The notes beneath the pieces were generated by a model. It was given only the letters and a program-made list of their open reading frames with translations. It had not been told where the DNA came from and did not search any database. Positions 35,316-44,424 of a DNA stretch of 64,000 bases are shown here, one piece after another (position 1 is the first letter of the stretch; every line of letters starts with the position of its first letter). The stretch is from Helcococcus ovis. Its GTDB lineage: Bacteria > Bacillota > Clostridia > Tissierellales > Peptoniphilaceae. A program made the translations under genes and the position numbers. The stretch covers positions 310,001-374,000 of the forward strand of contig NZ_CP119081.1 of NCBI RefSeq assembly GCF_004524775.2, written 5' to 3'.

Positions 35316-36470
35316 ATGAAATTAAATAATGAAGAAAGACGAGATATTTTTAAGAAGTTAATAGTTGTTTTTAGTGGAATTGGATTTTATTTTTTTATTT
35401 TTAAATTTACAACAGTTTCTAAAATATTTATAGATTTATTGATATATTCAAGACCTATAATTATTGGTTTTGTTATTGCTTTTATAGCTAATATGGTAAT
35501 GAATCAATATGAAAAATTGTTTAAATATTTAGGGTTGAAAAATAAAAAAGTAAGAGATCTTGTATCTATGATTTTAGCCTTTTTGAGTATGTTATTATTA
35601 ATTACATTTTTCTTATCTGTAGTTTTACCGAAATTTATTACATCGGTATTAAATCTTATGTATCAATTACCGGATTTAGTTAATAATTCCATAGATAAAT
35701 TGAAAAATATGCCTATGAGTGCAGAATTAGGTAAAAATGTACAGAAATTTATTGAAGAGGTGCAGGTTCAAAATCTTATTAATAAAGTTATAGAGATTTT
35801 AAAAAATGATGGAGCTTTAATTGCATCAGGTACATTTAATGTTGTAAGTCGAATATTTAGTAGTTTTTTTGAAGGGTTTTTATCAATTTCTTTTTCTATA
35901 TATATATTGAGTAGTAAAGATAGATTGAGAAAAAATGCAAAGCAAGTAACTTATGCACTCTTTAGTGAAAAGCTAGCGGATAAAATTGTTTATGTATCAA
36001 GATTATTATATAAAAATTTTTACAATTTCTTTTCAGGACAGTTTTTAGAAGCAATATTATTAGGAATTATTGTATTTTCCGGCATTACGATTATAGGAGC
36101 ACCATATTCTTTGATTTTAGGGGTAACAGCTGGCTTATTAAATCTTATACCATATATTGGTGCTTTAGTTGGAGCTGTAATTTCTACGGTGCTAATCTCT
36201 ATAACCAGTCCAACAAAAGGATTAATATTTTTAGTTTATATAATAGTTGCTCAACAAATAGATGGTAATTATATTTATCCAAAATTAGTAGGTTCAAAAG
36301 TCGGAATACCTGCGATATGGATTATGGTTGCTATTACTTTAGGAGGTGCACTAATGGGAATTATAGGAATGATAATATTTGTGCCCCTTGTTGCAACTGT
36401 ATATGTATTAGTTAGAGAGTATTCTAAGAAAAAATTAATTGAAAAACAAATTGATATTAGTAAAAAATAG
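35316..36470 (+). CDS. AI-2E family (PerM-like) transporter
   Basis: A 384-residue membrane protein of the AI-2E/PerM family. It has about seven or eight helices, including RPIIIGFVIAFIANMVMNQYEK near the N-terminus and the typical C-terminal GLLNLIPYIGALVGAV and DGNYIYPKLVGSKVGIPAIW motifs. Proposed substrates in the family vary, so none is assigned. The gene is five bases before the ATG region of mreB and probably cotranscribed. Confidence 0.88.
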   Translation: MKLNNEERRDIFKKLIVVFSGIGFYFFIFKFTTVSKIFIDLLIYSRPIIIGFVIAFIANMVMNQYEKLFKYLGLKNKKVRDLVSMILAFLSMLLLITFFLSVVLPKFITSVLNLMYQLPDLVNNSIDKLKNMPMSAELGKNVQKFIEEVQVQNLINKVIEILKNDGALIASGTFNVVSRIFSSFFEGFLSISFSIYILSSKDRLRKNAKQVTYALFSEKLADKIVYVSRLLYKNFYNFFSGQFLEAILLGIIVFSGITIIGAPYSLILGVTAGLLNLIPYIGALVGAVISTVLISITSPTKGLIFLVYIIVAQQIDGNYIYPKLVGSKVGIPAIWIMVAITLGGALMGIIGMIIFVPLVATVYVLVREYSKKKLIEKQIDISKK

Positions 36471-36487
36471 ATTTTATGGGGAAAGTT

Positions 36488-37534
36488 ATGAATTTCAGAA
36501 AAAGAATAGCGATAGATTTAGGAACCACATCAGTTTTAGTATTTACAAGAAAAGACGGTGTAATTATAAATGAACCTTCTGTAGTTGCAGTTGATAAATT
36601 TACAAATTCTGTCATTGCAGTTGGAGAAGAAGCGAGTAAAATGCTTGGAAGGACACCGGGAAATATAATTGCGGTTAGACCATTAAAGGAAGGTGTTATA
36701 AATGATTATGTATCAACAGAGCAAATGCTTAAATATTTTATAAAAAATGCTGTTGGTAATACAATTATAAGGCCTAATGTCATTATTTGTGTGCCCTCCG
36801 GAGCTACGCAAGTTCAAAAAAGAGCGGTAAAACAAGCGGGATTAAAAGCGGGAGCAAATGAAGTTTATTTGATAGAAGAACCTTTAGCTGCAGCTATTGG
36901 AGCAGGTATTGAAATTGGGGAAACTGAGGGTAACCTTATAATTGATATAGGTGGAGGTACTACAGATATAGCAGTAATTTCAAGAGGGGGAATAGTAGTT
37001 TCGGATTCTATAAGATTTGCTGGTGATTCTTGTGATGAAGCAATTATGAAATATATTAGAGAAAATAAAAATCTGATAATTGGTGAAAAAACAGCTGAAC
37101 GTATAAAGAAAGAAATTGTAAAAATTAGTGATGAAGATGGGATTAATGTAAAAGGAAGGAATCTTTTCAGTGGTTTGCCTCAAGAAATTATTGTTTATAA
37201 AGAAGATATAGAGATTGCATTATCAAAAGTTATTGAAGAAATAGCAAACGGAGTTCAAAGAGTACTATCAACAACACCACCGGAATTAGTTTCAGATTTA
37301 TATGAAAATGGAGCATTGTTAGCAGGTGGTGGAGCTTTGATATTAGGAATCCGTGAAAAAATAGAAGAAAAAATAAAAATATCTGTTTCAATAGCGGATA
37401 GTCCGGTTACAGCTATAGTTAGAGGAGTTGGCAAATCACTTAATTGGATGAATCAATTAAGTAAAATAGAATCAAGTGAGTTGGAGTTAACAAGAAAATT
37501 ACTTGAAAATAAAGAATCACTTAGAAGATATTAA
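36488..37534 (+). CDS. Rod-shape/cell-wall cytoskeleton protein MreB family
   Basis: A 348-residue actin-like ATPase. Phosphate 1 IAIDLGTTSVLVF, connect 1 IEEPLAAAIGAG, phosphate 2 NLIIDIGGGTTDIAVIS and the adenosine motif ALLAGGGALI are present, all in MreB/Mbl order. It organises peptidoglycan synthesis along the membrane. The ATG at 36488 has GGGG upstream; an in-frame ATG at 36476 overlaps that site. No mreC or mreD is adjacent, which fits an Mbl- or MreBH-like paralogue or a reshuffled genome. Confidence 0.92.
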   Translation: MNFRKRIAIDLGTTSVLVFTRKDGVIINEPSVVAVDKFTNSVIAVGEEASKMLGRTPGNIIAVRPLKEGVINDYVSTEQMLKYFIKNAVGNTIIRPNVIICVPSGATQVQKRAVKQAGLKAGANEVYLIEEPLAAAIGAGIEIGETEGNLIIDIGGGTTDIAVISRGGIVVSDSIRFAGDSCDEAIMKYIRENKNLIIGEKTAERIKKEIVKISDEDGINVKGRNLFSGLPQEIIVYKEDIEIALSKVIEEIANGVQRVLSTTPPELVSDLYENGALLAGGGALILGIREKIEEKIKISVSIADSPVTAIVRGVGKSLNWMNQLSKIESSELELTRKLLENKESLRRY

Positions 37535-37543
37535 ATTTTTTAG

Positions 37544-37576
37544 AGATGGAATGTAAAAGTTCTGTCTTTTTTTTTA
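37544..37576 (+). terminator. Terminator of mreB
   Basis: AGATGGAA (37544-37551) pairs, with two GT pairs, to TTCTGTCT (37560-37567), followed by a run of eight or nine Ts. Confidence 0.75.
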
Positions 37577-37590
37577 CTTAAAATAATATA

Positions 37591-37619
37591 TTGACACATA
37601 AATAAGATGTGGATATAAT
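37591..37619 (+). promoter_or_regulatory. Consensus sigma-A promoter of regulator-exporter operon
   Basis: TTGACA at 37591-37596 and TATAAT at 37614-37619 are both perfect consensus, separated by exactly 17 bases. An unregulated promoter like this would be very strong; the palindrome just downstream suggests that it is normally repressed. Confidence 0.9.
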
Positions 37620-37623
37620 ATTT

Positions 37624-37645
37624 ATATTAGATTTGAATCTAATAT
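37624..37645. promoter_or_regulatory. Perfect 22-bp palindromic operator
   Basis: ATATTAGATT (37624-37633) and AATCTAATAT (37636-37645) are perfect inverted 10-mers around TG. The site starts five bases after the -10 and covers the transcription start, an ideal place for repression. The first gene encodes an ArsR-type HTH protein that is the probable ligand. Confidence 0.8.
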
Positions 37646-37666
37646 ATTTGTGATATGGAGGTAATA

Positions 37667-38752
37667 ATGAATTCTATATATTTAACAGAGCCATTATACA
37701 AGTTAGATGCTCTATTAGTAGCAACTGAAATATTTAATAATAAAGAATATTATCCAATAGATTTTGAAAAATATAGAATTACTAAAAGTGAATTTGAAAC
37801 TAAGTTTAAGAATATATCAAAATATATTAATAATGTAACAAAAGAAGTAAAAAAAATTTTATCTAAAAACTCTCAATTTAATGAATTTTTTAATAAATAT
37901 GAAGATGGTAAAAATTCAATAAGTGAGTATGCTTTTATTTCATATTTAAACAACAAAAAATCTTTTAGTGAGTTTAAACAAGATGATATATTAAAAAGTA
38001 TTGCTGATTTTATATATATTTCAAATTACGCTTCAAACTTAGAATTTAAAAACAAAAAAGTAGTTTTTTCAGACTTATATAGTGTGATTGAGTCAATAGA
38101 AAACTCATCATTTAATGATATGCAGAAGTTTTTATTAGTTAAATTATCTATGAATGTAAACAATATTCTTGATAATTTTATAAAAATGCTTAGTGATTTG
38201 GAAAATATTATTTCAAAAAATTTTTATTTGATAGAAAAAAATTTTGAAAATTCTTTCAAATCAGTTAAAAATGAAAAATATAAAAACACGTCATTATGGA
38301 CAGATTTAAGGAATCATAATGTTGAGCAAATGGATGGAAACTTAGTTTTTTATTCTTCCATTTTTATTTCATATGATTATAATGTTTCATTATTTGTGCA
38401 GATAGAAGATTATAAAAAAGTCGAGTTTATAGTGTTAATAGGTATTTTACAAAGTCTATTATTTGAATATAAAATTGATGAAGAAAGAAATGAAAAAATT
38501 AAAGATATAATTAGAATGCTTAATGATTATACAAGATTAGAAATAATAAATTTGTTATCTATAAGAGAAATGTATGGTAAAGAAATTGCTGACAATCTTA
38601 ATTTAACAACAGCTACAGTAAGTTATCATATAAATAATCTGATTCAAAATAAACTTGTTAATACAAGAACTGAAGGTAGAAAAATGTACTTTAGTTTAAA
38701 TAAAAAAACATTATTAGAAATATCTGATTATTTTAAGAAATTAGGAGGATAA
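37667..38752 (+). CDS. ArsR-type winged-helix regulator with long N-terminal domain
   Basis: A 361-residue protein. The last 80 residues form a winged helix: DYTRLEIINLLSIREMYGKEIADNLNLTTATVSYHINNLI, then NTRTEGRKMYFSL as the wing. The first 280 residues are an unrecognised, mostly helical domain, far larger than ordinary ArsR sensors, which may bind the inducer. The same general form exists beside ABC exporters elsewhere in Firmicutes. The ATG at 37667 is five bases after GGAGG. It is one base from the first exporter gene, behind a palindrome it probably binds. Confidence 0.78.
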   Translation: MNSIYLTEPLYKLDALLVATEIFNNKEYYPIDFEKYRITKSEFETKFKNISKYINNVTKEVKKILSKNSQFNEFFNKYEDGKNSISEYAFISYLNNKKSFSEFKQDDILKSIADFIYISNYASNLEFKNKKVVFSDLYSVIESIENSSFNDMQKFLLVKLSMNVNNILDNFIKMLSDLENIISKNFYLIEKNFENSFKSVKNEKYKNTSLWTDLRNHNVEQMDGNLVFYSSIFISYDYNVSLFVQIEDYKKVEFIVLIGILQSLLFEYKIDEERNEKIKDIIRMLNDYTRLEIINLLSIREMYGKEIADNLNLTTATVSYHINNLIQNKLVNTRTEGRKMYFSLNKKTLLEISDYFKKLGG

Positions 38753-38753
38753 A

Positions 38754-40562
38754 ATGGAGAATAAGAATAGAAACTTGAAATCAAAAATTTCATTTTATTT
38801 TAAACATATACTTTCATTTATGTTTTCAGGTAATAATAAATATTATGTTATAATCAACACATTATTTCACGGCGTTAGTACAGTTATGTCCGTAATAATA
38901 TTGAAGTACATACTTGATATGATTAAATTAAAAGAAACAACGGCATCTAATATTATAATAGTGGTTTTAATATATAGTTTAATTTTTGTTATATTGAGCA
39001 TAATACGCATAATTATAAAAAATAAACTATTTTTTATAATTAGTAGGAAAAGATTAAATATTTTTACTAATGTTACTGAAAAAATAATGACTATGGATTT
39101 TATTTATTTTGAAGATGCAAAATTTAATCTGAAAATAAATCAGGCTATATCTGGTGTTGGAGGAGAAAATGCAGGATTTTCAATATTAAATCTAAGTAGT
39201 CAGATATTATTGGAGAATTTATTTGTTGTACTTTTATTTATTTTTATTTTAATAAAGCAATCATTTTTAATCATTTTAATTGTGTTATTTAGTGTTTTAT
39301 TAAATCTTATATTTTCTAACAAATACGCAAAATTTGTTTATAATAACAAAGATTCTCGTACAAATGAATTGAGAAAATTTGCAAAATATAAAGAAACTAT
39401 AAATGATTTCAGTTATGGAAAAGATATTAGAATATTTGAACTGAAAAAAAGATTATTTGATAATATAAAGTTATTTATAAAAAGATATACAAGAGCAGTA
39501 AACAAAGAATATAGGTATAAATTCAAATTGTCTTTTTTTGAAAATTTTATAATTTATATGTCGGATTTTTTATCAATATCTATTTTAGTTTATTTGACAA
39601 GTATAGGAAAAATTGAAGTTTCGGATTTGGTAATGTTATTAAGCCTAATTGTTATATTTTCAAATACTTTTTATTCAATTAAAGAACAATTATCAAAAAT
39701 ATTAGAAAATATTCCATATTATATGGATACGGTTGAATTTTTTGAATCTAATTTAAATTTAAATAAAGATGGAAAAAATATTGATTTTGATGGACCTGTA
39801 AGTATTAAATTTGAAAATGTTTCATTTAAATATCCGGGTGCAGAAAATTATGTTTTTGAAAATCTAAATTTTGAAATAGAAGCAGGTAAAAAAGTTGCAG
39901 TTGTAGGTGTGAATGGAGCTGGTAAAACAACTATAATTAAGTTAATGACAGGTTTACATAGACCTATAACCGGAAAAATTTATATTAATGATATAGATAT
40001 GATGGAATTGTCAGATAATGCAAGATTTAAATTGTTTAGTGTAGTATTTCAAGAAACTGAACCCTTGGCTATGACAGTTGCTGAAAATATCGCTGTAAAT
40101 TCAAAAGATATTGATTTTGATAAAGTTAAATTTACACTTGAAAAAGTTGGACTATGGGATAAGATTTCTAAATTTGATAAAATATACAATCAAGAATTAC
40201 TAAAAGTTCTATATGAGGACGGACAAATTTTATCAGGTGGAGAAAATCAAAAGCTTATGATAGCTAGAGCTTTATATAAACCAGATACATCTGTAATGAT
40301 AATGGATGAACCGACTTCTGCATTAGATGCTTTTGCAGAAGAGAAGATTTATCAAGAATTTGATGCGTATATGGGAAATAAAACAGGTATTTTCATTTCT
40401 CATAGGCTTGCATCAACCAAATTCTGTGATGAAATTATGTTTTTAGATGGAGGAGAAATTATTGCTAAAGATAATCATGAAAATCTTTTAAGAGAATGTG
40501 AAAATTATAGAAATATGTTTGAAACACAAGGTAAATACTATAAGGAGGGTAAAAATGCTTAA
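38754..40562 (+). CDS. ABC exporter half-transporter, subunit 1
   Basis: A 602-residue fused membrane/ATPase protein. Six hydrophobic segments occupy about 10-320. The nucleotide domain has Walker A GVNGAGKTT, Q-loop, signature ILSGGENQKLMIARAL, Walker B VMIMDEPTSALDA and H-loop ISHRLAS. Probably pairs with the next gene as a heterodimeric exporter of drugs, peptides or lipids. It follows the regulator by one base and overlaps the partner by eight. Confidence 0.92.
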   Translation: MENKNRNLKSKISFYFKHILSFMFSGNNKYYVIINTLFHGVSTVMSVIILKYILDMIKLKETTASNIIIVVLIYSLIFVILSIIRIIIKNKLFFIISRKRLNIFTNVTEKIMTMDFIYFEDAKFNLKINQAISGVGGENAGFSILNLSSQILLENLFVVLLFIFILIKQSFLIILIVLFSVLLNLIFSNKYAKFVYNNKDSRTNELRKFAKYKETINDFSYGKDIRIFELKKRLFDNIKLFIKRYTRAVNKEYRYKFKLSFFENFIIYMSDFLSISILVYLTSIGKIEVSDLVMLLSLIVIFSNTFYSIKEQLSKILENIPYYMDTVEFFESNLNLNKDGKNIDFDGPVSIKFENVSFKYPGAENYVFENLNFEIEAGKKVAVVGVNGAGKTTIIKLMTGLHRPITGKIYINDIDMMELSDNARFKLFSVVFQETEPLAMTVAENIAVNSKDIDFDKVKFTLEKVGLWDKISKFDKIYNQELLKVLYEDGQILSGGENQKLMIARALYKPDTSVMIMDEPTSALDAFAEEKIYQEFDAYMGNKTGIFISHRLASTKFCDEIMFLDGGEIIAKDNHENLLRECENYRNMFETQGKYYKEGKNA

Positions 40563-42315
40563 AAATAAAGTAATCATAAGACTTATGAAGGAAACATGGA
40601 ATATAGATAAAAAATATTTTTTATTTGTAATTTTAAGCATTGTACTTAATACAACAGTTACTATTGCTACAATGTATTTACCTGCAACGATTATAGATAT
40701 GATTATAAATAGAAAAGGATTTAAGGAAATAGTAATTTCTGCATTCATATTTTATTTAGGACTGTATTTACTGAAACAAATTTCTGCATTTGTTACAATG
40801 AAATTGTCAAAATTAGATACATTCATTTCTAAAATATTAGAAAGCAAAATTTCTGAAAAAGCTCTTTCTGTAAAATATAAAGAATTGGAAAATCCTGCAA
40901 CTTTAGATTTAATTCAAAGATCGGAAATGCCGATATCTTGGGGAATAATTAAATTAACACTTGAATCTATACAAAATGTACTTACTGCTATTTTTAGTAT
41001 AGTTTCATTAGTGGCTATTTTATTTTCCTACAGTATAATTTATACAATTTTATTATCAATGATTTTAATTTTGAGTTCAGCCGGAGTAATATTCTTTAGA
41101 AAAAAATTTGATAAATTAATGCAAGAAAATGTCCCGATTAATAGAAAATTTTCATATTTTTTCATGAATGCTTTAGGAGAAAAACATCAAAAGGAATTTA
41201 GAATTTATAAATTAGCTTATATATGGAAAGAAAAAATGGATTTTTTTAACAATCAAGTTTTTAATTGGATAAAAAAGTTAACTTATAATGATTCTATAAT
41301 TAGTGTATTTGAATTGATATCGACATCTTTAATTACATTTTTGGCAATATCATATAATGCTGTCAGACTTTTAAGTGATAAATTTGGTCCCGTTATTAGT
41401 ATTGGGCAATTTACTTTAATATATAATTCTACAAATACAATTTCACAAGAAGTAAAAATGATTGCAGAATCTATATCTAGACTAAATATGTCTATTGCTC
41501 ATTTAACTCCTTGGAATGATTTCCTAGAATTAGATAACGACAATTTTAATGGTACTATAAAAATCGATGAATTTGAAACTCTTGAATTTAAGAATGTTAC
41601 ATTTACTTATCCAAATACAGATAGGATTATTTTAGATGATATATCATTTAAGATAAATAAAGGAGAGAAAATTTCAATAGTTGGATTAAATAACGCTGGA
41701 AAATCAACAATTGTTAAATTAATCTGTAAATTTTTTACTCCTGATAGTGGAGAAATCTTATGGAATGGTGTAAATATTTATGATATTGAGGAAGAAAGTT
41801 ATATTAGTCAAATATCAGCAGTATTTCAAGATTTTAAGTTATTTCCATACACAATATTTGAAAATATAATGCCGCATGAAAATAATAGAGATAAGGCAAT
41901 AAAGAGTCTTGAACAAGTTAATATGCTAGAAGCTGTAAATAAACTTGAAAAGGGAATTGACACCTATCTAGATAAGACTTTAGAAGAAAATGCAACTAAT
42001 TTTTCTGGCGGTCAAAATCAAAAACTTGCAATTGCCAGAGCTATAAATAAAGGTGGCTCATTAATGATACTTGACGAACCAACAGCAGCACTTGACCCAA
42101 TTGCAGAAAGTGAAATTTTTGAAAAATTTGCTAGTTTAACGGAAAATAAAACATCTATTTTCATTTCTCATAGAATGAGTTCATCAACATTTAGTGATAA
42201 AGTTTTATTACTTGATGGAGGAAAGATAGTTGGTTTTGATACTCATAAAAACTTGATGCAAGGACATAATTTATATAGAGAATTATTTGAAACTCAAGCT
42301 CAAAATTATTTATAA
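40555..42315 (+). CDS. ABC exporter half-transporter, subunit 2
   Basis: A 586-residue half-transporter like its neighbour: six membrane helices, then Walker A GLNNAGKST, signature FSGGQNQKLAIARAI, Walker B LMILDEPTAALDP and H-loop ISHRMSS. The signature is FSGG in place of LSGG. The ATG at 40555 is five bases after AAGGAGGG; the frame reads upstream to 40498 but that part lies within subunit 1. A terminator follows. Confidence 0.92.
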   Translation: MLKNKVIIRLMKETWNIDKKYFLFVILSIVLNTTVTIATMYLPATIIDMIINRKGFKEIVISAFIFYLGLYLLKQISAFVTMKLSKLDTFISKILESKISEKALSVKYKELENPATLDLIQRSEMPISWGIIKLTLESIQNVLTAIFSIVSLVAILFSYSIIYTILLSMILILSSAGVIFFRKKFDKLMQENVPINRKFSYFFMNALGEKHQKEFRIYKLAYIWKEKMDFFNNQVFNWIKKLTYNDSIISVFELISTSLITFLAISYNAVRLLSDKFGPVISIGQFTLIYNSTNTISQEVKMIAESISRLNMSIAHLTPWNDFLELDNDNFNGTIKIDEFETLEFKNVTFTYPNTDRIILDDISFKINKGEKISIVGLNNAGKSTIVKLICKFFTPDSGEILWNGVNIYDIEEESYISQISAVFQDFKLFPYTIFENIMPHENNRDKAIKSLEQVNMLEAVNKLEKGIDTYLDKTLEENATNFSGGQNQKLAIARAINKGGSLMILDEPTAALDPIAESEIFEKFASLTENKTSIFISHRMSSSTFSDKVLLLDGGKIVGFDTHKNLMQGHNLYRELFETQAQNYL

Positions 42316-42366
42316 ATAAAATTTAGTATAATATAGCATTATATTTTTTATGGATTAATAATATGA

Positions 42367-42451
42367 AAAAAGTCCAGTGTAAATACATTGAAAATTTAAT
42401 CAATAAAAAACATTTTAGTTGATTGGATTAAGTATTTACATCGGACTTTTT
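42367..42451 (+). terminator. Terminator of the regulator-exporter operon
   Basis: A long stem pairs AAAAAGTCC and TGTAAATAC (42367-42386) with GTATTTACA and GGACTTTTT (42432-42451), separated by a 2x2 internal loop. The inner 45 bases can fold further (AATCAA/TTGATT). Confidence 0.83.
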
Positions 42452-42483
42452 ATATATGTTTTTATAAAAATTATAAGTATAAT

Positions 42484-42514
42484 AAAAAAATATACGTGTA
42501 AAATTACACGTATA
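42484..42514 (-). terminator. Terminator of tRNA-Thr
   Basis: TATACGTGTAA (42491-42501) pairs with its complement at 42504-42514. On the minus strand it is followed by seven Ts, 12 bases after the tRNA CCA. Confidence 0.85.
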
Positions 42515-42526
42515 CAATAATCTTAT

Positions 42527-42602
42527 TGGTGCTCCTTGCCGGAATCGAACCAGCGACCTCTGCCTTACCATGGCATTGCTCTACCTACTGAGCTAAAAGA
42601 GC
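42527..42602 (-). tRNA. tRNA-Thr (GGT anticodon)
   Basis: Read on the minus strand, a 76-base cloverleaf begins with the GCTCTTT acceptor arm paired to AAGGAGC (GT pairs allowed), with a D arm TAGCTC..GAGC, an anticodon loop ATGGTAA giving GGT, a T arm GCTGG-TTCGATT-CCGGC, and an encoded CCA. Anticodon GGT reads ACC/ACT (Thr). The first anticodon-stem pair is A-G, slightly irregular. Confidence 0.93.
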
Positions 42603-42613
42603 TCGATAAGATT

Positions 42614-42641
42614 ATTATATAATAAAAAAACTAAATGTCAA
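42614..42641 (-). promoter_or_regulatory. Promoter of tRNA-Thr
   Basis: On the minus strand TTGACA (42641-42636) precedes TATAAT (42619-42614) with a 16-base spacer, 11 bases before the tRNA. The -35 overlaps the end of the SbcC-like gene. Confidence 0.8.
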
Positions 42642-44424
42642 TAAAATTAATATTGTTATTTTTATTTTCTAAATTTTTACTTGTGAATAACAATATTTGT
42701 GAATATTCAGATTCTTTTATTAAATTAAAGGTGTCTACAATCCTGTTTTCATCATATCTTATAAAAATATCATCAAGTAATAGAGTTTTTTCATCATAAT
42801 TTTTTACTATTAATTCAATAATAGATAATCTAAGTGCTAGATATATTTGATCAATTGTACCACTGCTTAAATATTTCCACTCTTTTAAATTTTTAGTTTC
42901 ATTATCCTGAATTGAAATACTAAAATCATTTGAAATATAAAGATTTGAATATTTATTATTTGTTATTTTCATAATATATTTTGATGAAATTTTATTTAAT
43001 TTTTTTGAAAAATCAATTCCTAATTCTTCAAATGATTTCTCAATAAATCTCTTTGTTTTAATAAGTAAATCATATTTTTTTTCTAGTTCTTGTAAATATG
43101 ATCTTTTTACACTTAAGTCTTCAGTGATTGTAGATAAATTTCTTTTACCTTTATATTTTTCTTTAGATAGGGTATTCAATTTTACGATTTCATTTTCATA
43201 TGTGTTTCTTTTATTTTTTAATTTGTCAAGTGATTCATAAGAAATTTCTAGATATTTATAATTACTTGAATCAAGCTGTGAGTTTATCTCGTTTATTGCC
43301 TTACTCATAAAAAATATTTCATCATTTTTATCATTTAATAATATATTTTTTTGATCTATATTATCTTTTATATTGCTGATTTCATTTTTAATTTGTTTTA
43401 ATTCTATTTTAATTTTATTTTTGTTATTTATATATGTATATATTCCATATGTTAAAGATGCAAAAAACAAAATTAAAAAAAGTTTATTATAAACACTCAA
43501 AATAAAAGAAAACATTATAAAAGGTATAGAAATTACATTTATAAACTTTTTATCTTTTAGTGTATTGTATTCATTTTTTTTATTATCTAAATTAAAATAT
43601 AAAGAATTTATTTCAAATTCTTCACTTCTGTCTTTTTCTATACTTTTAATTTCATTTAAAATTTTAATTTTTTCATCTTTTAAGATGATTAATTTATTTA
43701 AATATTCAATTTCTTTAGAAATATTGTCCTTACTTTGATTTAATTTTTGGATTTGCTTTATTAAATTTAATTTATCTTTTTCATCAATTTTGGATTCCTC
43801 TAATTCGCTTTTAATATTTGCAATTTCACATTTTAGTTCAACAATTTTACCTTTATGTCCTGATTTTGATTTATATTCTTCAATTTTTTTTTCGATATTA
43901 TCAATAGCAGATTTATAAGAAATATTTTCTTCTCCAGTACTTACCAAATTTATTAATTTTCGTGTAATTTCGTCTTTTTTACCATCATTAGAAATTACTG
44001 TTGATTCGGAAGAAATAAATAAAGTTTTCTTAAAAGATTCATAATCCATATCAAAAAAATATTTTCCCGGTTCTTTAGAGCTGGAAAGATTTATTTTTTT
44101 ACCTGTATTTATTTCATAAACATCAACTATATCTGTAGCATTAGATTGATTAAATGTTCTTTCAATTTTATAAAAAATATTATCTTTTTGTAAAACTATA
44201 TATCCTTTCATTTGAGAATTATTCCACGGAGTATATTTTTTTCTGATATTTTGAGAAATATCATTTGATTTAGAATTTGCACCATATAAAACCATTAAAA
44301 TAAAATTTAATATTGTGGTTTTTCCGGATTCATTTTTACCATAAATAATATTTATTCCATTGTTTAATTTTAATGAGTAATTATTAAATTTTCCAAAATT
44401 GTTAATGTAAATTTCTTTAATCAT
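42631..44424 (-). CDS. SbcC/YhaN-like AAA ATPase with coiled coil
   Basis: A 597-residue SMC-type ATPase. The N-terminal half-domain starts NNFGKFNNYSL and has Walker A IIYGKNESGKTTIL. A coiled coil interrupted by hydrophobic segments (about residues 300-340, including FIMFSFILSVY) follows. The C-terminal half has signature YLSSGTIDQIYLALRLS and Walker B LLLDDIF. The embedded membrane segments match YhaN rather than SbcC. It overlaps its phosphoesterase partner by four bases. The pair probably acts in DNA-end processing. Confidence 0.88.
   Translation of the reverse strand: MIKEIYINNFGKFNNYSLKLNNGINIIYGKNESGKTTILNFILMVLYGANSKSNDISQNIRKKYTPWNNSQMKGYIVLQKDNIFYKIERTFNQSNATDIVDVYEINTGKKINLSSSKEPGKYFFDMDYESFKKTLFISSESTVISNDGKKDEITRKLINLVSTGEENISYKSAIDNIEKKIEEYKSKSGHKGKIVELKCEIANIKSELEESKIDEKDKLNLIKQIQKLNQSKDNISKEIEYLNKLIILKDEKIKILNEIKSIEKDRSEEFEINSLYFNLDNKKNEYNTLKDKKFINVISIPFIMFSFILSVYNKLFLILFFASLTYGIYTYINNKNKIKIELKQIKNEISNIKDNIDQKNILLNDKNDEIFFMSKAINEINSQLDSSNYKYLEISYESLDKLKNKRNTYENEIVKLNTLSKEKYKGKRNLSTITEDLSVKRSYLQELEKKYDLLIKTKRFIEKSFEELGIDFSKKLNKISSKYIMKITNNKYSNLYISNDFSISIQDNETKNLKEWKYLSSGTIDQIYLALRLSIIELIVKNYDEKTLLLDDIFIRYDENRIVDTFNLIKESEYSQILLFTSKNLENKNNNINFIDI

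Noticed and set aside
37655-37667. Earlier start for the ArsR-type regulator
   Set aside because: The ATG at 37655 overlaps the GGAGG used by the ATG at 37667, so the later start is preferred.
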